Source: an uncultured Acidobacteriia bacterium
Lineage (GTDB): Bacteria > Acidobacteriota > Terriglobia > Bryobacterales > Bryobacteraceae
DNA length: 64,000 nt
Direction: 5' to 3'
Assembly (NCBI GenBank): GCA_903907865.1
Contig: CAIVPR010000179.1
Span: 28,985 to 92,984 of the forward strand
Part shown: one piece after another, positions 20,189-30,836 of the stretch
Position numbering within the stretch: the stretch's first letter is position 1
Layout of the letters: the number at the start of each line of letters is the position of its first letter
The notes under the pieces: model-generated
Seen by the model: the letters and a program-made list of their open reading frames with translations, nothing else
Told to the model about the DNA's origin: nothing
The model's database searches: none
Position numbers and translations under genes: made by a program

Positions 20189-21076
20189 ATGAAGCGGCTT
20201 GCGACAAGATTGGCTGTTACGCTCGCGGTCGGTGCGGCCGCCGGTTTCTGCGCGGTGGCGATCCGTTCCGCCGAGGGCGCCCTCCATCCAACCCGCCGGG
20301 CCGTGGCACCCGAATGTCCGTGCGTGACCCATGTCCGTTGCGGCGACGCATCGGTGACAGCCCCGGACACGACCAAGCTCAGTGCCTGGTATTACCAGCC
20401 CGACCAGCCCAACGGCGCGGCGGTGATCCTGCTTCACGGGGTCGGTGCCAACCGCGAGGATCTGGTCGGTTTCGGTACCCTCTTCGAAAAGGCCGGCTAT
20501 TCCGTCCTGGTGCCCGACCTCCGCGGCCACGGGCGCAGCGACGGTTTCACGACCTATGGAGCATTCGAGGAACAGGACATCCATGCCTGGGCCGATTGGA
20601 TGCTGGCGCGGCCGGGCATTTCGCGCATCTACGGTTACGGCGTGTCACTGGGCGGCTCGGTGCTGATCGAGAGCCTGAACCGCGAGCCGAGATTCCGCGC
20701 CGTGGTGGCCGAATCCGCCTACACCACGTTCCCCGACGTCGCCGACGAGCGCATTGCCCGTCTCCTGCCCGCGCCCGCGCGCTGGATCGCCCAACCTTTT
20801 GTCAGCGCCGGCCTGTTATGGGGACGCCTGCGCTACGATGCCGACCTTCGCCGCGCCTCGCCGCTGGACGCTGTCCGGCACGCCAAGACCCCGATCCTGC
20901 TGATCCACGGGCTGGCCGACCACAAGACGGAGGCGGACAACTCGCGTCGTCTTGCTGCTGCCAATCCGGGGACGACGACCCTCTGGCTGGTGCCCGGCGC
21001 GGGCCACGCAAACGCCCGCGCCACCGCCAAGCAGGAATTCGACTCACGCGTGATGGACTGGTTCCAGCAACACTGA
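20189..21076 (+). CDS. alpha/beta hydrolase
   Basis: ILLHGVGANREDL, GYGVSLGGSV nucleophile elbow, LIHGLADHKTE, GAGHANA. Confidence 0.85.
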   Translation: MKRLATRLAVTLAVGAAAGFCAVAIRSAEGALHPTRRAVAPECPCVTHVRCGDASVTAPDTTKLSAWYYQPDQPNGAAVILLHGVGANREDLVGFGTLFEKAGYSVLVPDLRGHGRSDGFTTYGAFEEQDIHAWADWMLARPGISRIYGYGVSLGGSVLIESLNREPRFRAVVAESAYTTFPDVADERIARLLPAPARWIAQPFVSAGLLWGRLRYDADLRRASPLDAVRHAKTPILLIHGLADHKTEADNSRRLAAANPGTTTLWLVPGAGHANARATAKQEFDSRVMDWFQQH

Positions 21077-21101
21077 CCGAATCCGCGCTAAGATTGGGCT
21101 G

Positions 21102-22718
21102 ATGCGCCGAATCTCTGCTGTACTCGCGTTCGCCGCCGCAGCCTCCGCCCAACCCCCGGTCATCCTGATTTCCGTGGACACGCTCCGCGCCGACCACTCC
21201 AAGACCCCCGCCATCGAAGGCTGGGTGTCGCACGGGGGCACCCGCTTTTCCAACATCGTGACCCAAATTCCCCTGACCCTGGCCTCCCACACCGTGATGA
21301 TGGCGTCGCAATATCCTTATGAGACGGGCGTTGAAGAGAATGCGGGCAGCGTCCCCAAGGGAGTTCCCACATTGGCGGGAGTGCTCAAGGGCCGGGGCTA
21401 CCGTACAGCCGCCTTTATCGGCAGCATCTTCCTGGAAAAGGAGCTGGGCCTCGATCAGGGTTTCGACACCTACGACAGCCCGTTCAGCTTCGGGGCGTTT
21501 TCCAAACTTTCGGGTGAGCTGCTGTTCGCGGGAGGGGCGCGCAATAGCTACTCGGTGCGCGAGCGCCGTCCCGCCGCGTTGGTTTTCCGCGCCGCGAACG
21601 CCTTTCTCGCCGCCCACAAGGGGGAGCCGGTTTTCGTCTTCATCCACCTTTTTGATATGCACAAGCCTTGGAGGGCACCCACGTACAAGGCGCAGTCGGA
21701 GCTGGTGGACCAGGCTCTGGGGGGATTCGAGCAATCTTTGAAGCGCGAAGGCTGGTGGGACAAGTCGCTCGTCGTGCTGACTGCCGACCACGGGGAGGGG
21801 CTGGGCGAACATGGCGAGTCGGACCACGGCTACTTCGTCTACCAGAGCACGTTGCATGTGCCTTTGGTGGTGCATTGGCCGGTCGGAGCGGCGATGGCCG
21901 TGAATCCCGACAGGCCCGGCGGCTTGGTGGATCTAGCCCCGTCGATTCTGGATTTCCTGAAGATCCCGCAGCCCGCGTCCTTCCACGGCAAGAGCCTGTT
22001 CAGCGGGCCGGGACCGACCGCCGTTTTCGCGGAAAGCGTCTACGCGCGGGACGCTTTTGGCTGGGCGGCGCTCCGCAGTCTGCGGGTGGGAGGTCTTCAG
22101 TACGTCGATGCGCCCAAGCCCGAACTCTACGACTTGGACAAGGACCCCGCGGAACGCGAAAATCTCATCGCCCGTCGACCCGCGGACGCTGCCCGGCTGA
22201 AGTCCCAATTGGCAACCTATAAGGTTGCGGCCAAACCGACGGCAGCACAGGCCGGAGACCCGGCGCGCCGCAAGGAAGTTCTGGAATCGCTGGGGTACTT
22301 GGCACCGGGACCGGCCGGGGTGGGCTCGGGAGCCGATCCGAAGGACCGACTCCCCGACCTGATCCGGTACGAGGAAGCCCTCGACAAGATGGCCGAACGC
22401 CGCTACGACCTCGCAATCGCCAGTCTCCGGACGATCTTGGCGCGCGATCCCGGAAACCTGCTCGTTCGCCGCGATTTAGGTGCCGCCCTTGTCGAGTCCC
22501 GCAAATTCGCGGAGGCCGCCGCCGAGTTGCAGCGCGTCGCGTCGGCCTCGCCCGGCGACTACATTACTCGCTACGAACTGGGCCTCGCCTATGAGGGGCT
22601 TTCGAAATTTCCGGAGGCCAAGGACCAGTTCGACGCCGCCTGTAAACTGGCACCAGCCGCGGCCCAGTGCCTTAGCGCCGCTGAACGGGTCGCAGCCAAG
22701 ATCAACGGGAAACGCTGA
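21102..22718 (+). CDS. sulfatase-like hydrolase with C-terminal TPR region
   Basis: VILISVDTLRADH; TADHGEGLGEHGESDHG; TPR-like C-terminus. Confidence 0.85.
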   Translation: MRRISAVLAFAAAASAQPPVILISVDTLRADHSKTPAIEGWVSHGGTRFSNIVTQIPLTLASHTVMMASQYPYETGVEENAGSVPKGVPTLAGVLKGRGYRTAAFIGSIFLEKELGLDQGFDTYDSPFSFGAFSKLSGELLFAGGARNSYSVRERRPAALVFRAANAFLAAHKGEPVFVFIHLFDMHKPWRAPTYKAQSELVDQALGGFEQSLKREGWWDKSLVVLTADHGEGLGEHGESDHGYFVYQSTLHVPLVVHWPVGAAMAVNPDRPGGLVDLAPSILDFLKIPQPASFHGKSLFSGPGPTAVFAESVYARDAFGWAALRSLRVGGLQYVDAPKPELYDLDKDPAERENLIARRPADAARLKSQLATYKVAAKPTAAQAGDPARRKEVLESLGYLAPGPAGVGSGADPKDRLPDLIRYEEALDKMAERRYDLAIASLRTILARDPGNLLVRRDLGAALVESRKFAEAAAELQRVASASPGDYITRYELGLAYEGLSKFPEAKDQFDAACKLAPAAAQCLSAAERVAAKINGKR

Positions 22719-23565
22719 TAGTGCCCATCCGGCCCGCCCGGTAGTCTTCGAACGCCTGCGCCAACTCCTCCTTGGTGTTCATCACGAAAGGGCCGTAGCG
22801 GGCGACGGGCTCGTGGATCGGCTCGGCGGAAAGCAACAGGATCTGGGTTTCGCCGGAGGCCGTGAATTCCACCGTGTCGGCGTCATTGTTCAATACCGCC
22901 AGATGGTACTTGGGGATGAAACCACCGCCCAGCATCAGCCCGCCGGAAATCACATAGATCATACTGTTCAGGCTGTGCGGAACCTCCTGGATGTGCTTGG
23001 CCCCGTCGGCCATCTTGAAGTGCAGGTATTGGATGGGGATGTGGGTCTCGACCGCGCCGTTCACTCCCAGCGAATCGCCGGCGATGACCTTGATCTCCAC
23101 GCCTTCGCCCGTGGCGGTGGGGATATGGGCCGCGTCGCGCTCCTGGTAGCGGGGGGCTTTCATCTTGTCGCGCTTGGGCAGATTGACCCAAAGTTGGAAG
23201 CCTTCGAGCTTGCCGCCGTTCTGCACCAAGTTGCGGCTGGGAACTTCGGAATGCACCAAGCCGGATCCCGCAGTCATCCACTGGACGTCGCCAGCCTTGA
23301 GGACGCCGTGGTGGCCGAAGGAATCGCGGTGCTCGAATTCGCCCGAAAGCAGATAGGTAACGGTTTCGAATCCGCGGTGGGGATGGTCCGGGAAGCCCTT
23401 CGCTTCACCGGGTTTGAGGTCCATGGGACCCATATGGTCGAGGAGGAGGAAGGGGTCGAACTCGCTCAAATCATGGTTGGGGAAGGCGCGGTGGATCTGC
23501 ACTCCGTCGCCATCGGAGACAAGCGGGGCGGGTATCGCGCGGTTGAGGGTTCTGTGTGTAGCCAT
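22702..23565 (-). CDS. pirin family protein
   Basis: DPFLLLDHMGPMDLKPGEAKGFPDHPHRGFETVTYLLSGEFEHRDSFGHHGVLKAGDVQWMTAGSGLVHSE. Confidence 0.95.
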   Translation of the reverse strand: MATHRTLNRAIPAPLVSDGDGVQIHRAFPNHDLSEFDPFLLLDHMGPMDLKPGEAKGFPDHPHRGFETVTYLLSGEFEHRDSFGHHGVLKAGDVQWMTAGSGLVHSEVPSRNLVQNGGKLEGFQLWVNLPKRDKMKAPRYQERDAAHIPTATGEGVEIKVIAGDSLGVNGAVETHIPIQYLHFKMADGAKHIQEVPHSLNSMIYVISGGLMLGGGFIPKYHLAVLNNDADTVEFTASGETQILLLSAEPIHEPVARYGPFVMNTKEELAQAFEDYRAGRMGTISVSR

Positions 23566-23620
23566 TTGGTTGCTTGGATGCGGAAGTCGTCGAAAGGGTT
23601 CGAGGGGGGAGAATAGGGGG

Positions 23621-25798
23621 GTGCCGGGACTTGGCCTCGTTTTGTTTGGAGCGTTGTTCACCGTGGCCTCGTGCTGGGCGGCGGGCGGGATCGTGCTGCG
23701 CCGCATGCGTCTTGCACCGGTGGAAGGCGCGCTGTTGGAGGGGGCGGTCGGAGCGTCGGTGTTGAGTCTGGCGGTACTGGCTTTGTCTTTGCTGCACTTG
23801 GCGTACCCGGTGGTGTTCGCGGTTGTGGGCGCGGGAACGTTGGCGACAAGGTGGCGGTTGGGTGTCCGCCGGGGCGGGGAACTGCCGTTTTGGGAATTGA
23901 CGTTCTTGTGGACGGCGCTGTTCGGGGTCGTGTTCGGGGTGTATGCGTTGTTGTACCTGTCGGTGTCGCTCGCCCCGGAGCACAGCCCCGACGGCCAGAC
24001 CTACCACCTCGGCCTCGTCTACCGCTTCTTCCGCGAACACGGCATGGGCCCGATTACTTCGACCATGTATGCCCCCATGCCGCTCGCCACCGAGATGCTC
24101 TTTCTGTTTGCGTTTGCCTTCGGCCGGAACGCGGCGGCGGCGACGGTGCATCTGGGCAGCCTGTTCGCGCTCTTTGGGCTCGTCGTTTGTTATGGACGGC
24201 GCATCGGGCGGCCTTGGGCGGGTGTTTGCGCCGGACTGCTCGTGTTCCTTTCCCCCATCGCTGGAATCGACGCGGCCAGCGCCTACAATGACGTCGCGTT
24301 GACCACGGCGGCCTTCGCGATGTTCTACTTGGTCGAGGTCTGGCGCGATGGCGACGATTCGGCGCTCGTACCGACCGGGCTTCTGGCCGGATTCTGTTTC
24401 GCCATCAAGTACACCGGTTTCGTTGCGTTCCTGTATGCCGCGGTCGTGATCTTGTGGCTGCGCAGGCCGAGGGCGCTGCTGCCTGTGACCCTCGCCGCCG
24501 GACTGGTTGCGCTGCCGTGGGTCGTGAAGAACTGGATCTGGTACGGGAATCCGGTAGCCCCTTTGCTGAACCGCGTGTTTGAGAACCCGTACGTCCATGT
24601 CGCCAACGAGGAGGCATTCCGCGCCTACTTCCGGCACTACACGCTTTCCAGCCTCTGGCAGGTCCCTTGGGCGGTCACGGTGACGGGAGAAACGGGCGGA
24701 CAACTGGGGCTGGTCTTCCTGTTGGCCCCCCTCGGACTGTTGGCCCTGCGCGGCGCGGTGGGGCGTCGGGTGCTCGTCGTTGCGGCCATCTTTCTGATCC
24801 CGTACCCGCTGAACATCGGAACCCGGTTCTTGTTACCCGCACTGCCGTTCGTCGCGCTGGCCATGGTCATGGCTTGCGGGCGTTTGCGAGTTTTGCAGGT
24901 CGGGCTGGTTCTGGTCGCCGCCGTAACGGCCTGGCCGAAGGTGACGGCGCGGATGGAAAAGCCGGGCAACATGCGGGTGACGGGCTTCGACTGGAAGGCC
25001 GCCGTGGGAGTCGAGTCGCCAGAAGGTTTCCTGCGCCGCAGGTCGCTCGAATGGCGGGTGGCGCAGATGCTGGAATCGCACGTGCCGCCGGACAAACGGA
25101 TTTGGAGCAGCCAACCTTTGGCGGAGTCGTACTTGCAGTCCAATATCTTGGTGAGCTACCTGTCTGGCGAGGGTGAATTGATCCGCGACATCATCTCCAA
25201 CGCCGCAAGCGACCCCGACCGCGAACCGACCTGGAACCTGCGTTTCGACTTCCGGCCCCAATCGATCCAGCACCTCAGGGTCACGCAGTCCGCCCACAGC
25301 CTGACCGACACTTGGAGTATCGGGGAGCTCTACCTCTTTCGCGCTGGCCGTGAAGTTCCGCCCACTCCGCGCTGGCATGTGGACGCCGCGCCCTATCCAT
25401 GGGACGCCGCGCTCGCCTTCGACCGCAACCCGGCCACCCGCTGGATGACTTGGCGTTCCATCGAGCCGGGCATGCATTTCGACATCTTGACTGATAGGCC
25501 AGTTGAACTCGACAGCGTGGAGATCCGCTGCGCACGGGACCAATGGAAGATCGAATTGCGCCTGGAATCGTGCGACGGCGGCGATTGCAAGGTGATTGCG
25601 GGCAAGCCACGGACTTCCGTTCTGCCGCCAATCGGCGATTTCCGGTTGGCGGCTATGAAGGCAGTCCGGGCCCACGGTATCGACTTCCTGCTGATTGACA
25701 AGGACGACCCCAACGCAGCGGACATTGCAGTCAACCCGGCGCGTTGGGGCCTGGTGTTTATCGCGGAAGCCGAAGGCCGCCGGTTGTACCGGACTTAG
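23621..25798 (+). CDS. multi-pass membrane glycosyltransferase-like protein (GT39/ArnT-like)
   Basis: Large hydrophobic ORF with many TM helices, C-terminal soluble domain; GTG start inferred. Confidence 0.6.
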   Translation: MPGLGLVLFGALFTVASCWAAGGIVLRRMRLAPVEGALLEGAVGASVLSLAVLALSLLHLAYPVVFAVVGAGTLATRWRLGVRRGGELPFWELTFLWTALFGVVFGVYALLYLSVSLAPEHSPDGQTYHLGLVYRFFREHGMGPITSTMYAPMPLATEMLFLFAFAFGRNAAAATVHLGSLFALFGLVVCYGRRIGRPWAGVCAGLLVFLSPIAGIDAASAYNDVALTTAAFAMFYLVEVWRDGDDSALVPTGLLAGFCFAIKYTGFVAFLYAAVVILWLRRPRALLPVTLAAGLVALPWVVKNWIWYGNPVAPLLNRVFENPYVHVANEEAFRAYFRHYTLSSLWQVPWAVTVTGETGGQLGLVFLLAPLGLLALRGAVGRRVLVVAAIFLIPYPLNIGTRFLLPALPFVALAMVMACGRLRVLQVGLVLVAAVTAWPKVTARMEKPGNMRVTGFDWKAAVGVESPEGFLRRRSLEWRVAQMLESHVPPDKRIWSSQPLAESYLQSNILVSYLSGEGELIRDIISNAASDPDREPTWNLRFDFRPQSIQHLRVTQSAHSLTDTWSIGELYLFRAGREVPPTPRWHVDAAPYPWDAALAFDRNPATRWMTWRSIEPGMHFDILTDRPVELDSVEIRCARDQWKIELRLESCDGGDCKVIAGKPRTSVLPPIGDFRLAAMKAVRAHGIDFLLIDKDDPNAADIAVNPARWGLVFIAEAEGRRLYRT

Positions 25799-26739
25799 GC
25801 CTGCGAATTCTCAACTTCCGCCAGTAGCCGCAAATACGCGGAATGCCGGATCCCGCCCGCCTCTCGCACGGGGCAGTCGGGTTCTTCCTTGTGCCTGCAG
25901 TCGCGGAATCGGCAACCTGCGTCGAGGAACTCTGGAAACGCCTGTTGGACCTCTTCCAGCGTGATCGTCCCCAGCCCGAACTCCCGGATACCGGGCGTGT
26001 CGATGATCCGCGCCCCGTTTTCCAGTTCGTATAGGCGCGATGCGGTGGTGGTGTGCTGCCCTTTGCCCGTGGCCTCGCTGATTTCGCCGGTCTTGGCCCG
26101 TACCTCACCCGCCAGCGCGTTCAGCAGCGAACTCTTCCCGACCCCGCTCTGGCCCACCAGCACCGCCGTGCTGCCTTCGAGCAGGTCGCGCAGTTCGTCG
26201 AGACCTTTGCCGGTCGGCTTGGAGTAGCGCACGACTGGAATCCGGAAGTTGTCGGCCATCGCCGTGTCGCCCAGATCGGTTTTCGTGAGGCATAGGATGG
26301 GCGTCACTCCGCCCCGCGCCGCCGCCAGCAAGTAGCGGTCCACGAGGCCGGGTCGGAAGGGCGGGCTATCCACCGCCGACACGATCACTATCAGGTCGAT
26401 ATTCGCCGCGACAACCTTGTCGATATGAACGTTGCCGGGGTCCTTGCGGGAAAGGGTGGTGCGCCGGGGGGCGATTCCGCTGACCGCCTCGTTTTCAATC
26501 GAGACCATGTCGCCGGGCGCGACCGGCATCATGTAGCGCACCCAGCGCGGTTCCTCGCCTTCGACAGCCACAAGGCACAGCCCCGACGACACACCGATCA
26601 CCAGAGCCTCGGGTGCGCCTTCCTTGATTTCGCGGCGGTCGTTCTTCTTCTTGGCTTGGGCGGCCTGGAGTTGCTGGAGCTTGATTTTCCGTTCCCGATG
26701 GCGGAAGTCGCCAAAGGCCCTTACGTCCTGTCTGTCCAT
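25795..26739 (-). CDS. rsgA: ribosome small subunit-dependent GTPase A
   Basis: Circularly permuted GTPase motifs: TKTD (G4), GQSGVGKSSLLNAL (G1), DTPG (G3); C-terminal zinc motif CRFRDCRHKEEPDCPV. Confidence 0.95.
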   Translation of the reverse strand: MDRQDVRAFGDFRHRERKIKLQQLQAAQAKKKNDRREIKEGAPEALVIGVSSGLCLVAVEGEEPRWVRYMMPVAPGDMVSIENEAVSGIAPRRTTLSRKDPGNVHIDKVVAANIDLIVIVSAVDSPPFRPGLVDRYLLAAARGGVTPILCLTKTDLGDTAMADNFRIPVVRYSKPTGKGLDELRDLLEGSTAVLVGQSGVGKSSLLNALAGEVRAKTGEISEATGKGQHTTTASRLYELENGARIIDTPGIREFGLGTITLEEVQQAFPEFLDAGCRFRDCRHKEEPDCPVREAGGIRHSAYLRLLAEVENSQA

Positions 26740-26905
26740 TTGAGATCTAGTCCTTTTGTCCTGCCGTACGTGAAGGCGCGCACCACCGGCGTTGGAGCCG
26801 ACGGGCGACCGGGCGAAAGACCGAAGGGCCGTTGGGGGCCCGGTTGGACTAGCGGACAGACATAGGCAAGCCTCAGGATACCAGAATCGGCAGGAGCCCG
26901 TGTGG

Positions 26906-26922
26906 GCAGGTTGGCAACCTGC
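26906..26922. repeat. micro-hairpin GCAGGTTGGCAACCTGC preceded by GTGTGG
   Basis: 7-bp stem palindrome; shares GTGTGGG(G)CAGGTTGGCAACC with minus strand of 62812-62832. Confidence 0.75.
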
Positions 26923-27474
26923 GGCGGGATCGCGGATACCGCCACGCCCTCTCGAATCTACTCCGCCGGAAACCACCGCTGTCGCTCCACCCACTCCACC
27001 CCAGCAGCCTGCACCCCATGTCAGGCGCTGGAGATGCTGGAACATGGAGGCTGACCCACATCGCGAACGTGTCGGACTCAACCCTCTCATCCGAGGTCCG
27101 CATGACCGCCGGACCATTTCTGACTGCATATCTCGCGCTGGAACGCGCCGTGGTCGACGTCGACGATGCTTGCAACCCGCCTCCGCGCTCCACTGCCCTT
27201 GCAAACTCAAGTCGCAACTATTTTCAACTATATTTTCAATCCCCTCAACAACTTCCAAAACCCACCGTTCGGAATCGCCTCCCGCCCATGCTGCAACGGG
27301 CGCGGGAGATTCCAGGTGCCAACGCTGCAACAGATCGCAGCTAACCGACAACGCAGCCAAACCGCCGGGTGCATCGGACACGTTGTTGTCCAGTAGTGGC
27401 AAATACCAACGACAGGCCAAGCTTGACCAAAACCCCTCCATCCTGATAGCTTGGTACCCGGCCACCCACCATTT

Positions 27475-28095
27475 ATGAAACGACGCCGTTTCCTCCAAGC
27501 CCTCTCGACCGCGCCCGCAGTCCCCGCGCTCGTCCAAGAAGCCAACGCCCAGCAACCCGGACGCGCAGGAGGCGGTCGCGGCACCGGGGCTGCCACCGAC
27601 ATCCCCCACATTCCGGTCGCCGCACCGGACGACGCAGCCGACACCGTCGCCAAGTTTTTCACCCCGGCCCAGTTCGCCACACTGCGCAAGCTGGCAGGTA
27701 TCCTCGTCCCGCCCGTGAAGGGCAACCTCGGCGCGCTCGACACCGACGCCCCGGAGTTCCTCGACTTCCTCGTCGCGTCGTCGCCTGCCGACACGCAGAC
27801 GCTCTACCGCAGCGGCCTCGACGGGCTCGCCGCCACCGCACGCCGGCAATTCAGCAAGGCTTTTGCCGACCTCGACGCCAAGCAGGCCGACCAAATCCTG
27901 AAACCCCTCCTCGTCCAGGTCCCCTGGGTCTACGACCTGCCCAAGGACCCCATGAAGCATTTCCTCTACCAAGTCCACTCCGACCTCCGCACCGCGACCC
28001 GCAACTCGCCCGAAGCAGCCAAAGCCGTCGCCGCCAGTGGCCGCCGCAGCCTGTCCACCACAGGCCTCTACTGGAACCCCATCGACCCCGTCTAG
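27475..28095 (+). CDS. gluconate 2-dehydrogenase subunit 3-like protein
   Basis: Signal MKRRRFLQALSTAPAVPALVQE; FFTPAQFATLRKLAGILVPPV; precedes GMC oxidoreductase. Confidence 0.85.
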   Translation: MKRRRFLQALSTAPAVPALVQEANAQQPGRAGGGRGTGAATDIPHIPVAAPDDAADTVAKFFTPAQFATLRKLAGILVPPVKGNLGALDTDAPEFLDFLVASSPADTQTLYRSGLDGLAATARRQFSKAFADLDAKQADQILKPLLVQVPWVYDLPKDPMKHFLYQVHSDLRTATRNSPEAAKAVAASGRRSLSTTGLYWNPIDPV

Positions 28096-28128
28096 CCGCC
28101 AGCACTTAGGTAAACCCAGAGAATTCCG

Positions 28129-29703
28129 ATGCCGAAAAAAGAATACGACGTCCTCATCGTCGGCTCCGGCCACTCCGGTGGCATGGCAGCCAGCATCCTC
28201 ACTAAGAACGGCATCTCCTGCCTGATGCTCAACGCCGGTCCCGAAGCCGACTACCAGCGCGACCGCACCACCAAGGCTGCCCACGAGCTCCCCTATCGCG
28301 GCTTCAACAAGCCGGGCCGCCTCTCCCACGTCTACCAAGCCAACGAGTTCAACGCCAACCAGTGGGTCGACGAAAAGGAAAACCCCTACACCCACGACCC
28401 CGCCAAGCCCTACAACTGGGTCCGCGTCCGTCTTCTCGGCGGCCGCAGCCTCTTCTGGGCCCGCCAATCGTTCCGCCTGAGCGACTACGAGTTCAAGGCT
28501 GCGGAAATCGACGGCGGCGGCGACAGTTGGCCCATCAGTCTGGCCGACCTCGCCCCTTTCTACTCCCGCGTCGAAGGCATTTTCCACGTGACCGGTCGCA
28601 AGGAGGGCTGGCCGCAGTTCCCCGACGGCAACTTCATCGAACAGTCCTACCCCTCCGACTCGCAAACCATCGCCAAGGTGACCGACCTCTGCAAGGCGCG
28701 CGGCATCGGCGTCTCCAAGATGCGCTCGTCCCAAGGTGAAGGCGGCCTCGCCAGTTCGATCAACCTGCTCCTGCCCGGAGCGGTCGATACCGGTAAGCTG
28801 GACATCGTCTCCAACGCTATCGTCCGCGAAATCACCGTCGACAAGAAGACAGGCAAGGCCAACGGAGCGTTCTTCATCGACCGCCACTCCAAGCGCGAGA
28901 TGCATGCCAGCGCCAAGGTCGTCATCCTCGCCGCCGGAACTTTGGAAACGACCCGGCTTCTCTTGAACTCCGGGATCGCCAATTCGAGCGGCGTCCTCGG
29001 ACACTACCTGCACGACCAGATTTACGGCGTTTCCGTGGTCGCATCCGTCCCCGAGGCCCGCGACGGCAAGGCCAAGCCCGGCATGATGGGCGGAAGCGCC
29101 TTCATCCCCCGCTTCCGGAACCTGTCCAAGGACAAGAAGAGTAGCTTCATCAAGGGCTACTGTGCCATCATCGGCAGCGGCGGCTCCGCCAGCCCGAACC
29201 ATTTTCCGGCCTACGGCGAGGAACTGCAGGCCAAGTTGGACAGCTACCAAGGTTCCTGCGTCTCCGGCAGCATCTACGGCGAGCGCACCGTGCGCTTCGA
29301 AAACCACGTCCGCATCAACAAGGACGTGAAGGACGCCTGGGGCATCCCCGCGCTCCACATTGACGTCAAGGACACACCCAACGAGTTCGCCATGGCCAAG
29401 GATGCCGCCGACACCTTCGAGGAGCTATTCAAGGAAGCGGGCTGGGACATCCTCTCCAAGACCGACAAGTTCTATCCGCCAGGCTACAGCATCCACGAAG
29501 TCGGCACCGCGCGTATGGGCGACAACCCGAAGTCCAGCGTGCTCAACAAATGGTGCCAAAGCCACGACATCAAGAATCTGTTTGTCGTCGACGGCTCCAG
29601 TTTCGTCACCTGCGGATGGCAGAACCCGACTATGACGATTCTGGCGCTCTCGATGCGCGCATCGGAGTACTTGGTGGAGGAAATGCGCAAGGGCAACGTC
29701 TAA
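28129..29703 (+). CDS. GMC family oxidoreductase
   Basis: [26 protein letters not shown] motif; [55 protein letters not shown]. Confidence 0.95.
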   Translation: MPKKEYDVLIVGSGHSGGMAASILTKNGISCLMLNAGPEADYQRDRTTKAAHELPYRGFNKPGRLSHVYQANEFNANQWVDEKENPYTHDPAKPYNWVRVRLLGGRSLFWARQSFRLSDYEFKAAEIDGGGDSWPISLADLAPFYSRVEGIFHVTGRKEGWPQFPDGNFIEQSYPSDSQTIAKVTDLCKARGIGVSKMRSSQGEGGLASSINLLLPGAVDTGKLDIVSNAIVREITVDKKTGKANGAFFIDRHSKREMHASAKVVILAAGTLETTRLLLNSGIANSSGVLGHYLHDQIYGVSVVASVPEARDGKAKPGMMGGSAFIPRFRNLSKDKKSSFIKGYCAIIGSGGSASPNHFPAYGEELQAKLDSYQGSCVSGSIYGERTVRFENHVRINKDVKDAWGIPALHIDVKDTPNEFAMAKDAADTFEELFKEAGWDILSKTDKFYPPGYSIHEVGTARMGDNPKSSVLNKWCQSHDIKNLFVVDGSSFVTCGWQNPTMTILALSMRASEYLVEEMRKGNV

Positions 29704-29717
29704 CGAAAGGCGGGCTC

Positions 29718-30716
29718 CTAGATCATCGGGGCCATCGGAGTTCGAGGCTTCCTGCTTGCCTCCGTCTCAGGCTTCAACTCGATGCGCGGCCGGAAGTCAG
29801 GGACGATCATCTGGTCGTCAGGATCGCCCAATGACGACGGTTCGGGCAGTCCTCGTTGCATCGACGAGTCGGAGGCGGCCGCAATGGCGTGCTCGAGGCG
29901 GATCCCCGGTTCATACCGCGAACCTTGGTCGGCGCGTCCCAACGGGACTGTCGTGGCCAAGGGATGCATCGCGTTCCCGTTGCTTTCGAAAATCCGTTCA
30001 ACGGCTGCGATCAATCGTTGTAGCTGGAAATCGGTCGCTTCCGCCCGCTCACGCAGCATGTTCACCGAGCCCGACTGCTCCGCCATCGAACGTTCAATCA
30101 CATTGATCCGGTCGGAGAGTTTCTCCTCCACCATCGCCTCGAAGGTTGCCACTGTGGTGAGTCGGGTCTCTTCCGCGTCCGTCTCGAAGCGCACCTGCAA
30201 TTCCGTCACGTGGCTTGACAGGCTGGTTTCCACGAGTACCGGCAGATCTTCGCGCAATTGGCGCACGCGTCGGTCCATGAGGTCGGCGGCCGTTGACGCG
30301 CGGCGCTCGGACTCCTTGAGTGCCTCCCGGAGGCGGTCCAATTCCGTCTGTTGTTCCCGGATGCGGAAATCGAGCGCGGCAACAGTTGAACTGTCCACGG
30401 ACGAATCGCCGCCGGGAAACATCGTCTCGGATTGTTCTATCGAAGAAAGCTTGGCTTCCAGCTTGGCCAAGTGGCGGACCAGCGTCTCCAATTCCGCGTT
30501 GACAGTATCCGGTTGCGCGGGCAGGACTGGTTCTTCCGGGGCTATCGCGATGTCGCCGGTCGTCGTTGCGCGGATCAGGTCGAACGTGTCAGACAGGCCG
30601 AAACGCGGGCCCGCCCTTCGTTTGGGCTTGTTCTCCCCGCCCACCACCATGGCGATGAGCCCCGCAGCCAGAGGACCTGCGGCCGTCAAAAGTAGGTGGT
30701 GTAGAAGATTACCCAT
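29718..30716 (-). CDS. hypothetical coiled-coil membrane-anchored protein
   Basis: N-terminal TM MGNLLHHLLLTAAGPLAAGLIAMVV then long heptad-rich region. Confidence 0.65.
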   Translation of the reverse strand: MGNLLHHLLLTAAGPLAAGLIAMVVGGENKPKRRAGPRFGLSDTFDLIRATTTGDIAIAPEEPVLPAQPDTVNAELETLVRHLAKLEAKLSSIEQSETMFPGGDSSVDSSTVAALDFRIREQQTELDRLREALKESERRASTAADLMDRRVRQLREDLPVLVETSLSSHVTELQVRFETDAEETRLTTVATFEAMVEEKLSDRINVIERSMAEQSGSVNMLRERAEATDFQLQRLIAAVERIFESNGNAMHPLATTVPLGRADQGSRYEPGIRLEHAIAAASDSSMQRGLPEPSSLGDPDDQMIVPDFRPRIELKPETEASRKPRTPMAPMI

Positions 30717-30836
30717 GGGCAGAGGACAACGCTCCATTATACGACTTTGGGCGGAACTGAGGTCGGGATTGCGGTACACTGGCATTTGTCAGACCGAAGT
30801 CAGAGGGGCGTGCTGCCGCGCAAGCGCAACTATACA

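Noticed and set aside
17755-20376. 873-aa fused minus ORF and 810-aa fused plus ORF at 17734-20166
   Set aside because: Each joins a real gene to antisense sequence; true starts set at 18825 and 18880
26792-27478. 228-aa plus ORF in the rsgA upstream gap
   Set aside because: Compositionally random, crosses repeat sequence, no domain recognised
25795-29358. 1187-aa minus ORF
   Set aside because: Only the C-terminal 25795-26739 part is rsgA; the rest is antisense to GMC oxidoreductase and its partner
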